From NCBI GenBank assembly GCA_002394365.1, contig DGTQ01000002.1, positions 59,573 to 123,572 on the forward strand: 64,000 nucleotides of DNA, in the 5' to 3' direction. Under the pieces are notes generated by a model. That model made no database searches, was not told where the DNA came from, and worked only from the letters and a program-made list of their open reading frames with translations. The translations under genes were made by a program, and so were the position numbers. Of the stretch, positions 9,366 to 20,100 are shown piece by piece. The stretch is from Prevotellaceae bacterium UBA4332 (GTDB lineage: Bacteria; Bacteroidota; Bacteroidia; Bacteroidales; Bacteroidaceae). Within the stretch, counting starts at the first letter, position 1. Each line of letters begins with the position of its first letter.

Positions 9366-9373
9366 TACCTTTG
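9366..9373 (+). promoter_or_regulatory. Bacteroidetes-type -7 box TACCTTTG
   Basis: TAnnTTTG match 38 bp before the ATG at 9411, in the gap after the PBP-like gene. No clear -33 TTTG. It would start a separate transcript for the run of small unknown genes. Confidence 0.5.
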
Positions 9374-9410
9374 TTGCGAATAAGTGTGACAACATATAAT
9401 GAAATAAGTT

Positions 9411-9695
9411 ATGGCGCACAAAAAGTCTGTTACTCCATATTTTATCAACGAGGGAAAAATAGCTTTCTGGCATGATGGCGATAATGATTCTTGTTTTGGC
9501 AGTTATCCGGAACCTCTTTGCCTGTTAAAGAACATAGACGTTGAAATATTGATGGAAGCTTTAGGAGTAACCAGAATAGAGAATATAGGACGTGCTATAC
9601 GTGGTTTGCGCCGTTTGCATGGTCTAGATGATATAAAATGCCAGAAAACCTTTTGTGATGAGCATGATATTTACTATGAGTATATAGAAGAGTAA
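9411..9695 (+). CDS. Small hypothetical protein, 94 residues
   Basis: No family recognised. Acidic, soluble, no signal or membrane segment. It contains a central segment with an ALGVTRIENIGRAIRGLRRLHG helix pair and two Cys near the end. A TACCTTTG box lies 38 bp upstream and another small gene starts 22 bp downstream, so it probably heads an operon of unknown genes. Real coding is supported by the clean operon spacing and the promoter; function is unknown. Confidence 0.55.
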   Translation: MAHKKSVTPYFINEGKIAFWHDGDNDSCFGSYPEPLCLLKNIDVEILMEALGVTRIENIGRAIRGLRRLHGLDDIKCQKTFCDEHDIYYEYIEE

Positions 9696-9717
9696 ATTTA
9701 ACAATAATAATATCGAG

Positions 9718-10248
9718 ATGTTTAGGAAGCTGTATATAAGATGGCTATCATTGCGAGGTAAGGCTGTAGATATATGGTCAAAGAACGCATATCCAGCTGA
9801 TGTCCTGTCAAATGTGCATGATAATGCATTTGGACAACCAAAGGTGGAGCATAGAATATTTGAATGTTCGATACATGATGATGTGGAAATATTGGGGCAC
9901 ACTTTTCATGGGCTTACCGATATAATGCAGCACGTGGAGATGTCGCTGTGTAGGGAATATTCACATGATGGAGTGAGGAGGATGGCGGCAGGTAAGCGGT
10001 GCGAGGTGCACGTGGGAGAATTGTGTAATCCCTATCCTTGTTTTGACTCGTCTGATTATGGTAGCGAAAATAGGAACTATTCAAATTTTATTTTTCGCAA
10101 TCATCCGATATTGTTGAATGATATGAGGAGGCTGTCGGAGTTGCCTGGTCAAGTCAACAATTGCAGGGTGACGGAGGACGTGCCTCAAGATATGCGTCCG
10201 ATTGTTTATTATAGTGGAGAAGGAAGTGTAATGCTAGTTACATTGTAA
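9718..10248 (+). CDS. Hypothetical protein, 176 residues
   Basis: No certain family. Residues about 17-31 (AVDIWSKNAYPADVLSN) resemble the opening of NADAR-type N-glycosidase proteins, but the Glu/Trp-containing core expected after it is not visible, so I do not assign it. Cys-, His- and Asp-rich, soluble, no signal peptide. It lies 22 bp after the 94-residue gene and 19 bp before the next. Confidence 0.5.
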   Translation: MFRKLYIRWLSLRGKAVDIWSKNAYPADVLSNVHDNAFGQPKVEHRIFECSIHDDVEILGHTFHGLTDIMQHVEMSLCREYSHDGVRRMAAGKRCEVHVGELCNPYPCFDSSDYGSENRNYSNFIFRNHPILLNDMRRLSELPGQVNNCRVTEDVPQDMRPIVYYSGEGSVMLVTL

Positions 10249-10267
10249 AATACAGGGGGATAGATAC

Positions 10268-10981
10268 ATGACATTATCAGAGACAGGAGAGTATTTTCAA
10301 AAAAGCGCAGGTATGGGTTTTGATTACATGATTGCGTGGTTGACGGAGGTGCACTTGCAGGAGGGCTATGTACTGAAGAGAGAAAAAGTAGGTGATTGGA
10401 TGTATGGATATACGGATCTATACACAAAACCACAAGATAATCAGGAAAGAAGGGATGATGTTCCTTGGTATTGTAAAGTGGAACTCCCTAAAGGCTATCG
10501 TTTTTGTCGTAGCTTTAGTCACAAGCACTTTTTCGAACATTTGGAAATTCCATTTACGGAGAAAGGCATATTTCAAGCAACTTTATTATGGAATGCGTGG
10601 ACGATGCTTCCCTTGTTTAGTCACTCATGCTATGATGAGCGCTACTATCTGTTTGAAGACAATCTATTAGGCAAGTTACGCAAGGCAGATAATGATATGT
10701 TCTTTCAGATGAACAATGGGTGGAGAAGGACGCGTGGTGAGAGGGATATATATATGCATATAGGTAGTCAATTAAAAACATTTGATGGGTATGATGGTGA
10801 TTTCCTAAATCCGAGTGTGAAAATAGAAGGAGACAAAGCCAAGGTGCGTACCGCTTATTGGAATAATCATAAGGGACTGGTGTTGAGCGAACAAAAAGTG
10901 ATGATGGTTGGTGATACGGTGGCTTTCGGGAGGGAGACAAGTCACGTTATTCTTGAATATGACTGCGGTGTAGTATATTAA
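10268..10981 (+). CDS. Hypothetical protein, 237 residues
   Basis: No family recognised. Rich in aromatic residues (many Trp, Tyr, Phe), with no signal or membrane segment. Start is the ATG 19 bp after the previous stop; operon-like packing with its neighbours supports it being real. The C terminus looks like beta strands ending VILEYDCGVVY. Confidence 0.5.
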   Translation: MTLSETGEYFQKSAGMGFDYMIAWLTEVHLQEGYVLKREKVGDWMYGYTDLYTKPQDNQERRDDVPWYCKVELPKGYRFCRSFSHKHFFEHLEIPFTEKGIFQATLLWNAWTMLPLFSHSCYDERYYLFEDNLLGKLRKADNDMFFQMNNGWRRTRGERDIYMHIGSQLKTFDGYDGDFLNPSVKIEGDKAKVRTAYWNNHKGLVLSEQKVMMVGDTVAFGRETSHVILEYDCGVVY

Positions 10982-11010
10982 TAACAAAGAGATAAAGGAA
11001 TATAAAAAGT

Positions 11011-12477
11011 ATGAAACAGAAATTATTTTTCTTGGATTTGGTTATTTTATCCGTGTTGATGTTATGTCTGTTTGGAGGTCGGAATAGCTGGGCTCAACCT
11101 AACCTTATCATTTCGATGGTAATGATAATTTTGCGCTTGACGATTACGTTTTCTTTATACCACAGAGAAAAGCGTGCATGGTTGCCTCTGGCTATTTTCA
11201 TTCCGTTTGTCGCTCTGGCAATTATTGCGAAATGCTCTATTGGCATTGGTGAAATCGTGTATAAAATATCTGACATTACTAAGTATGACTATAATATGAC
11301 AATCAGGAGAGTTATTGGAGTTTCCCTGTTGTTATGGATATTCATCATGCCGTACGTTACGTATTTTATCCTACTATTACGTAAACAACTGGTGCGCACA
11401 GAACTAACGTTGAAAGAACTTGTCGGTGGCATATTTTGGCATAGTAGATTTGAAAAGACGTGTTCTGCCTTATTAATGGTTATGCTGGTGACTTTTATGA
11501 CTGGATTGGCTATGGATGCACGCCTTTGTCTAATGACATGTCTCACTGCAGCACCTCTGAGCTATTGGTTGCTGTGTCATTATTATAGATTTAATGCTGA
11601 GAAATTGTATGTTCTTGTAGTAGGAATGGTTATTTTTTGGCATGCCCAGATGGTGGTTGAGGTATGGAGGGTACTGATGTTGACGATGTGTTTCGTAATG
11701 GCACTTTATGTTGGCTGGAAGTTCTATGAGAATACAAAAAAGAGTTTTGCTACAGTAGTCGCTGTTTTGTATCTTGGCATCTTGTTACCTTCTTTTGCCA
11801 TAGGATATAATCAATACACCTGTCTGGAATACGCTCGTAGTGGTTTCTATTATTTATATCCTTATAAAGGTATTATATACATTACAGATAGCACAAGAAA
11901 GTTGTACGGCTTACGTGACCGATATGGTCTGCTGGTAGAGCCTGAATATGAGCACATACGTATCAGTGGACATTTCCAGGATGGAGGTACTTATATATAT
12001 GAATTCCGAAAGGATGGTTACAGTCGCTACTATGATGTGGTTAACAATACATTCATGCATGAACCTGATATAAATCCAGAATTGCAACGTAAAACGAGAC
12101 TTCTTATAGAAAACCATTTTGACATGTATGGTAGCGATTTAGACGATAGGGGACAAATTACCGTTACAGATATTGGTAATCACAAAATTGTTGCAAATGT
12201 CATGGTTTCCATGTATGGCAACCCCATTCTCTGCTACGATTCTAAGAACTTTATTCCTGCTGATAGTGTGCAGTTAGCTTCTGGCACATTCTTAAAAAAC
12301 GATTCCGCGAATGTTATTGGAAGTAAGAAACATTCCTTGAGTTATGTCCTGAACGTTCCTAACGATGATGCGGCACGGTATAGAGTCTATGTGTGTTTAA
12401 TTACAGATAAAACGCCAAGCAACACTGCTGTGCGCAATCTTGCGGAATCCATCGCTTCTTTGCCAGAACTGAAATAA
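11011..12477 (+). CDS. Hypothetical integral membrane protein with soluble C-terminal half
   Basis: 488 residues. About eight hydrophobic segments fill residues 5-275. The C-terminal 200 residues are soluble and include a WG-repeat-like stretch (LRDRYGLLVEPEYEHIRI). No family assigned. It lies 29 bp after the 237-residue gene, probably in the same transcript. The soluble end may bind something at the membrane surface; this is inference from topology alone. Confidence 0.55.
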   Translation: MKQKLFFLDLVILSVLMLCLFGGRNSWAQPNLIISMVMIILRLTITFSLYHREKRAWLPLAIFIPFVALAIIAKCSIGIGEIVYKISDITKYDYNMTIRRVIGVSLLLWIFIMPYVTYFILLLRKQLVRTELTLKELVGGIFWHSRFEKTCSALLMVMLVTFMTGLAMDARLCLMTCLTAAPLSYWLLCHYYRFNAEKLYVLVVGMVIFWHAQMVVEVWRVLMLTMCFVMALYVGWKFYENTKKSFATVVAVLYLGILLPSFAIGYNQYTCLEYARSGFYYLYPYKGIIYITDSTRKLYGLRDRYGLLVEPEYEHIRISGHFQDGGTYIYEFRKDGYSRYYDVVNNTFMHEPDINPELQRKTRLLIENHFDMYGSDLDDRGQITVTDIGNHKIVANVMVSMYGNPILCYDSKNFIPADSVQLASGTFLKNDSANVIGSKKHSLSYVLNVPNDDAARYRVYVCLITDKTPSNTAVRNLAESIASLPELK

Positions 12478-12606
12478 GCGTAATTTTGATCTCTCATAAT
12501 TGAAAAGCGGAGAAAAGAGTGTGATAGCGATGCCTCAGGTGATGGAGAAAATAATATGAACGTTCTAATTTAAGGTTGCGCCCGACACAAAAATAGGGAT
12601 GTCTGC

Positions 12607-13077
12607 ATGTCTCATGACTATGTGTTAGATACATTTGGGAAGTTCCGAAACAGGAAGACTCGCTTTACAGAATTAGAAAAGAATGCTGTAGCGTCGCTTA
12701 ATTCGTTTGTGGAGGGAGCTATGGACGAACTGGAATTTGCGCAGGCTTTTGAGGATATTCGAATGAAGTTTGTAGAGCTGATGGACGGGTGTGTCGACGA
12801 AGATACGCCATTGTGGCTGATCTCTTTCTTGGGAGGACATTTCATGAAGTGGTGCACATTCCAAGAAATGAAGTGGTACTTTGAGGCGCATCCTGACGAA
12901 CTGGTCGGAGAGACGAAATCAAAGTATGAGAATATTTTGCAAATGGGATATCACGAGCGATTTGTTGCTGCGTGTAAGACTGTCTTGTTGGAATTAAAGA
13001 AGGTTGAAGAAGAACATAAGAAGGAAAAGAGCCTGAGGTACAAATTGTGGCGATGTATAAAGAGATTAATATCATAG
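12607..13077 (+). CDS. Hypothetical protein, 156 residues
   Basis: No family recognised. Predicted mostly helical, charged, with a Lys/Arg-rich C terminus (KKVEEEHKKEKSLRYKLWRCIKRLIS) that could be amphipathic and touch membrane or nucleic acid. It follows a 129-bp gap with no clear promoter and ends 10 bp before the next gene, so the two are a likely pair. Confidence 0.5.
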   Translation: MSHDYVLDTFGKFRNRKTRFTELEKNAVASLNSFVEGAMDELEFAQAFEDIRMKFVELMDGCVDEDTPLWLISFLGGHFMKWCTFQEMKWYFEAHPDELVGETKSKYENILQMGYHERFVAACKTVLLELKKVEEEHKKEKSLRYKLWRCIKRLIS

Positions 13078-13087
13078 TAATAAAGAT

Positions 13088-13432
13088 ATGAAAGAATTAC
13101 TGGAAAGAATGATTGCGGGTCTGCGCAAGCAGGTGGAGGAGAAAGTGCCTGATAAGGGCACGTTTCCTGTGGTGTATGAGAGGGAAGATGTGTCGCATAT
13201 GGAAATAGGGCTATCGCACCTTATTCTGAAAGTGACTGCTCTTAAATATTCTGAGGATGAACGTTTTCTAGAAATAGCAGCTGTTAATTATCCTAATCCT
13301 TATGGTGCGGAAATTGCCGTAGGCTTTGGCTATACTCAGGATATATTGTCAAGACTCGATGAAGATGGGTTGGCAAATGAACTGGCGAAAAAGGTTCCGA
13401 AGCTTGCTGAGGAAATTCGCAGTGAGTCTTAG
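13088..13432 (+). CDS. Hypothetical protein, 114 residues
   Basis: No family recognised. Soluble alpha/beta look, acidic. It pairs with the 156-residue gene (10-bp gap). It is the last gene of the AT-rich accessory stretch; a 740-bp repeat-filled gap separates it from the NRPS gene. A two-gene toxin-immunity arrangement is possible but nothing in the sequence shows it. Confidence 0.5.
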   Translation: MKELLERMIAGLRKQVEEKVPDKGTFPVVYEREDVSHMEIGLSHLILKVTALKYSEDERFLEIAAVNYPNPYGAEIAVGFGYTQDILSRLDEDGLANELAKKVPKLAEEIRSES

Positions 13433-13460
13433 TCTTTTTCCTTTTTTCTCTATTCGTCAA

Positions 13461-13783
13461 AAACACCTCACATAGGTCACTTATGCGCTGGGAAAGCGCA
13501 TAAATACTATGGTTGAGGCGAGTGACCTGTCTTCGAGACACCTCACTTGGAGGTCACTTGAGACCCCCTCCCTGTCAGTTTCAAACTGACATCCCTCCGC
13601 CGAGAGGGAGGGAATGAATTACATTCAAATTATGGAAATCTGTCTCCTGCCCTCGGGAAGGAGTGCCCCTTAGGGCGAGGAAGGGGTTATGACCTCTAAG
13701 TGACCTCTCTTAAAGACACCTCACTTGCGGGAAACCGCATAAACACTGGGATGAGAGGGGGTTAAGTGACCTGTGTGAGGTTT
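13461..13783 (+). repeat. Composite inverted-repeat region upstream of the NRPS (locus 1)
   Basis: Outer arms at 13461-13483 and 13763-13783 are near-perfect reverse complements (core CACCTCACATAGGTCACTTA against TAAGTGACCTGTGTGAGGT). Inside, AGTGACCT (13521-13528) pairs with AGGTCACT (13551-13558). Two similar units of about 60-75 bp (from about 13464 and 13718) each carry a small hairpin with a GCGC or GCGG stem followed by ATAAATACT or ATAAACACT. GC-rich REP-like palindromes lie between them (13564-13611 and 13652-13692). No gene fits. The same design recurs near 33.5 and 44.1 kb. Confidence 0.75.
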
Positions 13784-13806
13784 AAGCACGAAAAAAAAAA
13801 TCGTGC

Positions 13807-13826
13807 AATTAGAAATTAGAAATTAG
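13807..13826 (+). repeat. Heptamer array, unit AATTAGA
   Basis: Nearly three copies in perfect 7-bp phase, just after a GCACGA-A10-TCGTGC palindrome (13786-13806). Confidence 0.75.
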
Positions 13827-13842
13827 TCTGGTTTAGCTTTTT

Positions 13843-13928
13843 TTGCAGAACTAATGGTTCTGCAGGTAGAACCACTGCCTCTGCATGTAGAACCATTGCC
13901 TCTGCATGTAGAACCAGTGCTTCTACAG
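13843..13928 (+). repeat. 21-bp-period array, locus 1
   Basis: Three full units (13859-13879, 13880-13900, 13901-13921) with core TCTGCATGTAGAACCATTGC plus partial units either side. The first partial forms an inverted repeat TGCAGAAC-N5-GTTCTGCA. The same unit and orientation recur at 33928-34001 and, decayed, at 44555-44635. It lies about 210 bp before the NRPS promoter. Confidence 0.85.
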
Positions 13929-14129
13929 AAATAAATCCAGAGTTGATTCCGAAATGTTAAAATAGGACTTCTTTTCTACACTTTTCTCAACTATTCTTTT
14001 TCAACTATTTTGGCACTTAAAAACCACACTTTTCCTATAAATACAATTCCTGAACTTTTATTTTTGCATTAGCCATGCAAAAACAAAAATATGTTTACAG
14101 CTTTTTTTCGTTTTTCAAAAAAATAGTGG

Positions 14130-14137
14130 TAAATTTG
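14130..14137 (+). promoter_or_regulatory. -7 box TAAATTTG of the NRPS promoter
   Basis: TAnnTTTG match followed by CAC, 33 bp before the ATG at 14171. It lies inside the longer open frame that begins at 14075, so transcription would start after that upstream ATG. This decides for 14171 as the start. The -33 element is not clear. Confidence 0.6.
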
Positions 14138-14170
14138 CACATAGAAGAAAAATATAAAAGAGAAGAGATA

Positions 14171-17100
14171 ATGAAATCATCAGCACCATTGACCAAAGCA
14201 CAGTGTGGACTGTATGTGGAGTGTATGGCACACCAGGGGGAGTTGTGTCATAACATAGCCTTCTTGTATGAACTGGACCCCAGTCTTGACGAGGCGAGAC
14301 TGAAGTCTGCCATCGAGGCTGTGGTAGCTGCTCATCCCACGCTCTTTACACGCATAGGGCTGGACGGGCAGGGCGAGCCAGTGCAGTCTGTTGACGACAG
14401 CGAGACGTTCACCCTGGAGGTGGAGCATACTGCCGACATAGAGAGGGAGAAGAGAGGAATGGTGGTGCCATATGATATATTCAACGACAGACTCTTCCGC
14501 ATCCGCCTGCTGAGGGACAGCCAGCATTACTATCTCTTTATTGATACGCATCACATCATAAGCGACGGCTCTACGCTCCGCCTGCTGCTCAGCGACATAG
14601 CGACTGCCTACGGTGGCGGCATGCTGGAGCCAGAGGCGGTGACCATGATGGATGTGGCTAAAGACGAAGCGGAGAGGCGACAGACTCCTGCCTTTGAGGA
14701 GGCAAGACAGTGGTATGCACGGAACTTCGACTGCGGAGATACGTTCAGTCAACTCATACCTGATAAAGAGGAAGCAGAGTCAAAGGTTGGCATACTGTCA
14801 AAGGAGATGGGAGTCAGTCTGGAGGCGGTTTACGCCTACTGCAAGGAGCACGGCATATTCAAGAGCACATTCTTCACCGCCGTATATGCCTATCTGATGG
14901 CGAAATACACGGGCGAGGGAGAGGCACTGTTCGGCACAGTCTATAGCGGCCGCACCGACAGGCGGCTGGCACGCTCTGCCTGCATGCTGGTGAATACGGT
15001 GCCTGTATATGCAAAATTCGACGATGACACTACGGTGCTCGACCTGCTCAAGGCAGTACAGGAGCAGATGAGGGGGTGCAGGGAGCATAGCATCTATTCC
15101 TATACTGACGTTATAGGCGACCTGAAACTGCAGATGGGTTCATTCTTTGCCTGGCACGGAACGATATTTGACGACATTGAGATAGGCGGGAAGCCAACGA
15201 CGGCGACAGACCTGTTTCATGCTACCTCGGAAGTGCCGTTATACGTGAAGGCAATGATACGCGACGGCAAATACTGCCTGACGGTTGAGTACAGGACTAA
15301 CCTTTATTCAGAGCAGCTGGCAGGTCATTTTCTGGAAAGCTACGAGGCGGTGGTGGAGGGCTTCCTAAGGGAGAAGGACCTGCGCAACGTAAGCATAGCT
15401 ACAAAAGCACAGCTGGAGGAACTCGACGGCTTCAACAATACGGATGTGCCCTACGACGAGACGCAGACCGTATGCTCGCTGTTCAGGAAACAGGTGGAGA
15501 TGCACCCTGATAACGTGGCTGTGGTGTATAGGGACAAGAGATATACCTACAGGGAGGTGGATGATATTTCAGAACGCATCGCTGCCTATATTCAGGGCAA
15601 GGGCCTGGGGAAGGAGGATGTCGTTTCCGTGCTCATACCGCGCAGTGAGTGGATGGCGATAGCATCGCTGGGCGTGCTGAAGGCGGGGGCTGCATACCAG
15701 CCTCTCGACCCTTCATACCCAGAGGAGCGCCTGAACTTCATGATGCAGGATGCCAATGTAAAGATGCTGATTACAGATGATGAGTTACGACCGTTAGCGG
15801 GAGAATATCAGGGAGAGGTGCTCCTCACACGGGATATCAACACACTGCCTGTTGCCGATGCTCCCGTGCAGGCTGCCATTACTCCTTCATCGCTCTTCAT
15901 CATGCTCTACACCTCGGGCACCACAGGTCAGCCCAAGGGCTGTCAGCTGACGCATGGTAACGTGGTGGCTTTCTGCTACATGCATTGTCGCACCATGCAC
16001 ATAGACAAGGACAGCAGGGTGACAGCCTATGCCAGCTATGGCTTCGATGCCTCGCTGATGGATATGTGGGCACCACTGTCAGCAGGAGCTACTGTCTATA
16101 TCATACCAGAGGAGATAAGACTCGACCTCCTTGCACTGAACGGCTATTTTGAGGAGAATGGCATGACCCATGCCTTCATGACCACGCAGGTGGCAAGACA
16201 GTTTGTCAACGAGATAGAGAACCATTCCCTGAGGGTCCTGGCAACGGGTGGCGAGAGTCTGTCTGACGTCCGCCCGCCCAGATATACCTTGCTTAATTTC
16301 TATGGTCCTACGGAGAGCACGGTGTATGTGACAGCCTATGAGGTGAAGGATGAACGCAAGATAATACCTATAGGCAAGGCTGTTGATAATGCAAGACTCT
16401 ACATCGTTGACAGGAATATGCACCGCCAGCCAGTAGGAGCTACAGGCGAACTGCTCGTCAGCGGTCCGCAGGTGGCAAGGGGCTATCTTAACCGTCCTGA
16501 GAAGACTGCCGAGGCTTTTGTGCAGACGGAGTGGGGAAGGTGCTACCGCACGGGCGACGTGGTGCGCTACCTGCCTGACGGCAACCTGCAGTTCGTGGGC
16601 AGGAAGGACGGACAAGTGAAGATACGCGGCTTCCGCATCGAGCTTAAGGAGGTGGAGAGCGTTATACGTGATTTTCATGGTATTAAGGACGTTACCGTGC
16701 AGGCGTTTGACGATGCAGGCGGGGGTAAGTTTATAGCTGCCTACGTGGTGGGCGACCAAGATATTGACATCGAGGCACTCAACAGGTTCATACTTGAGGA
16801 GAAACCGCCATACATGGTGCCTGCCGTGACGATGCAGATAGACAAGATTCCACTGAACCAGAACCAGAAGGTGGACAAGAGAAAACTGCCTGAGCCTGTG
16901 AGAGGTACTTCGGGCGGAGGCAGGAGTGGCGGTGCTGACGCTGAGCAGCCGCTCAACATCCTCGAGGAGGAACTGAAGAAGATGGTGGGCGAGATAGTGC
17001 ACGCAGACGACTTCAGCATCACCGACCTGCTGGGCTATGTGGGGTTGACATCCATCTCGGCAATAAAACTGGCAACGCAGGTATATAAGAGATACGGAGT

Positions 17101-20100
17101 AACCCTCGACGTGAGGTCGCTCGCCAAGACCGCCACGATACAGAGCATAGAGAACGAGGTGCTGAAGAAGTTAATGAAAGACCCCCTCAATCCCCCTGTG
17201 CAGGGGGAGGCTCCTGTCTCGGCGGGTTCCTCTGCACGTGGAGATGGAGCATCCTCAACGAGTTCTTCTAAACAAAAGGATGGCGTATCGTTGGCAAGTT
17301 CTCCTGCACAGGGGGATTTAGAGGGTCCTTTCCCCCTCTCCTATGCCCAGACGGGAGTATATGTGGAGTGTGTGAAAAAGCCCAATTCAACGGTGTACAA
17401 TATTCCAATGTGCATCCGAATGCCACAGGGCATCGACGTACAACACCTCAGCAAGAGCATTGAGACCATCATAAAGTCTCACCCGCAGTTCTTTGTACAC
17501 TTCGTCAGCGAAGGCAGCAACATCGTACAAATCGTCGATACCAATCAGCCCGTCAATGTCAAGCAGTGCACGTTGAGTGCTACAGAATTAGAGCAATTCA
17601 AAAAAGAGTTTGTCAAGCCTTTCAACTTAAAGAAAGGTCCGCTCTATCGTATGAATATTGTCAGTTGTGGACAGAATGTGTTTCTCTTTGCCGACGTACA
17701 TCACCTCATTGCCGATGGCGGCTCGCTCGACCTGTTCCTCACTCAATTGTGCGACTTGATGAACGGTGAGGAGATAGAGGCAGAGATTATCCGTTATGCG
17801 GATTTCGTGGCAGACGAGAAGGCTGCAGAGGGTAGTGCGAGTTATCTCGAGGCAAAGGCGTTCTTCCAAGAGCGTCTGGGTAGCGTAGAAGGCAGCATTG
17901 AGGTGCCGTCAGACCTCACCAACCCCGTGGATAATGGTTTGCCAAGCGATATATTCTGTCCGCTGGACTTCAGCACCATAGAGACTTTCTGCAAGCAGCA
18001 CAACATCTCGCCTGCCCACCTCACGTTATCTGCAGTATTCTATACGCTTGCGCGCTTTACCAACAACGAACAGGTTTGCATCTCCACCATCAGCAATGGC
18101 CGCAGCGACTTGCGTATCCGTAATACGGTGGGTATGTTTGTCAACACCTTGGCAATGAGCGCCAAGATTGGCGAGCAGACGGTGATGGACTTCCTGACAG
18201 AGACTGGTACGAACTTTGACAAAACGCTGACGTACGAGAAATATCCTTACGCGCAGGTTGCCGCTGACTATAGCTTGTCAACAGAAATATTGTTTGCCTA
18301 CGAAATAGGAGTTCTTGATAAATACCACATCAACGGACAAAAACTCAACATTGAGTTCATGGATCTGAATGCAGTGAAATTCCATATCGTTTTTTACATT
18401 GCAGAGCGAGACGGTGTTCCAGGTGTAGTCATCGAATACGAAAACGGCCGCTACAGCCAGGAAATGATGAAGAACTTAGGACAGTCGATAAGCAATGTTG
18501 CCGATGCCTTTATCCGTCAGCCTGAGGCAATGCTGAAAGATGTTTCGCTGCTCGACAAGAATCAGGAAGCACTGCTCGACTCATTCAACGATAACGATTT
18601 TGACTATGACACCACAGAGACGGTGGTGTCGCTGTTCCGCAGGCAGGTGGAACAGCACCCCGACAACCTTGCCGTAGTATATAAGGACAGGAAATATACA
18701 TACCGAGAGGTGGACGAGTTGTCGGACAGTCTGGCTGCCTATATAGCCTCAAAGGGTATAGGCAGGGAGCAGGTAGTGTCAATACTTATTCCCCGTTGCG
18801 AGTGGATGGTGATAGCATCGCTGGGCGTGCTGAAGGCGGGGGCTGCATACCAGCCTCTCGACCCTTCATACCCAGAGGAGCGTCTGAACTTCATGATGCA
18901 GGATGCAGGGGCAAAGATGTTGATTGCTGATGAGGAACTACGCCCGTTGGTGAAGGAATACCAGGGGGATGTGCTACTCACTCGGGATATCGACACACTG
19001 GGGAAACCCTCAAACCTCAGATATCAACCCTCACACCTCAACCTTCCACTCCCCTCTGACCTCTTCATATTGCTCTATACATCGGGTTCTACAGGCTTGC
19101 CGAAGGGATGCCAGCTGGAGCACGGAAACTTGGTGAACTTCTGTCACTGGTACCAGAGTGAGACGGAGATGAACTCCACCAGCAGGGTGGCTGCGTATGC
19201 CAGCTATGGATTTGATGCCTGCATGATGGACATATATCCAGCCATCACTTGTGGGGCATGTGTCTATATCATAGAACAGGATATGCGACTGAACCTGCCA
19301 GCACTGAACGAATACTACAACACTAACGGCATCACCCACTCCTTTATCACTACGCAGGTGGGTTATCAGTTTGCTACCAGCGTGGATAACCATTCGTTAC
19401 GCTATTTTGCTGTGGGAGGAGAGAAACTTTCGGCACTTCAGCCTCCAGAGAACTACACCATGCTCAACGGATATGGTCCTACTGAGTGCACGATATTCAC
19501 CACCACCTACCGACTGAAGGAGTATGAACAGGATATTCCGATAGGCAAGCCAACCAGCAATACCAAACTGTACATCGTTGATAAACAACTGAACAGACTG
19601 CCACCTGGTGCAGCAGGCGAACTGCTGATAGCAGGTCCGCAGGTGGGTAGGGGATACCTCAACATGCCAGAAAAGACGGCATCAACATTCGTGGAGATAA
19701 AAGGGTGGGGCAGATGCTACCGAACGGGTGACGTAGTGCGCTACCTGCCTGACGGCAACCTGCAGTTCGTGGGCAGGAAGGACGGACAGGTTAAGATACG
19801 CGGCTTCCGCATCGAGCTGAAGGAGGTGGAGAGCATAATACGTGAATATCCAGGCATCAGGGATGTGACGGTTTGCCCGTTTGACTATCCTAATGGCGGT
19901 AAGTATATCGCCGCCTACGTTGTCAGCGATACAAAGGTGGACGTCAAGGCACTTAACGATTTCATTGGTCAGCATAAGCCGTCATACATGATTCCTGCTG
20001 CCATCATGCAGATAGACCAGATACCCCTGAACCAAAACCAGAAGGTGAACCGCAAACTATTGCCGAAGCCAGTCATTCAGACTGCAGAACGTGAGTATGT

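Noticed and set aside
9718..10248. NADAR N-glycosidase
   Set aside because: Only about 15 N-terminal residues resemble the family; the active-site region is not recognisable.
12607..13432. Toxin-antitoxin pair
   Set aside because: Size and spacing would allow it, but neither protein shows a known toxin or antitoxin motif.
1..13432. Prophage or integrative conjugative element
   Set aside because: No integrase, terminase, structural, Tra or mobilisation genes and no attachment repeats were found in this part.
13843..13928. 21-bp tandem units as a CRISPR array
   Set aside because: The units abut with no unique spacers, are shorter than normal CRISPR repeats, and no cas gene is present.
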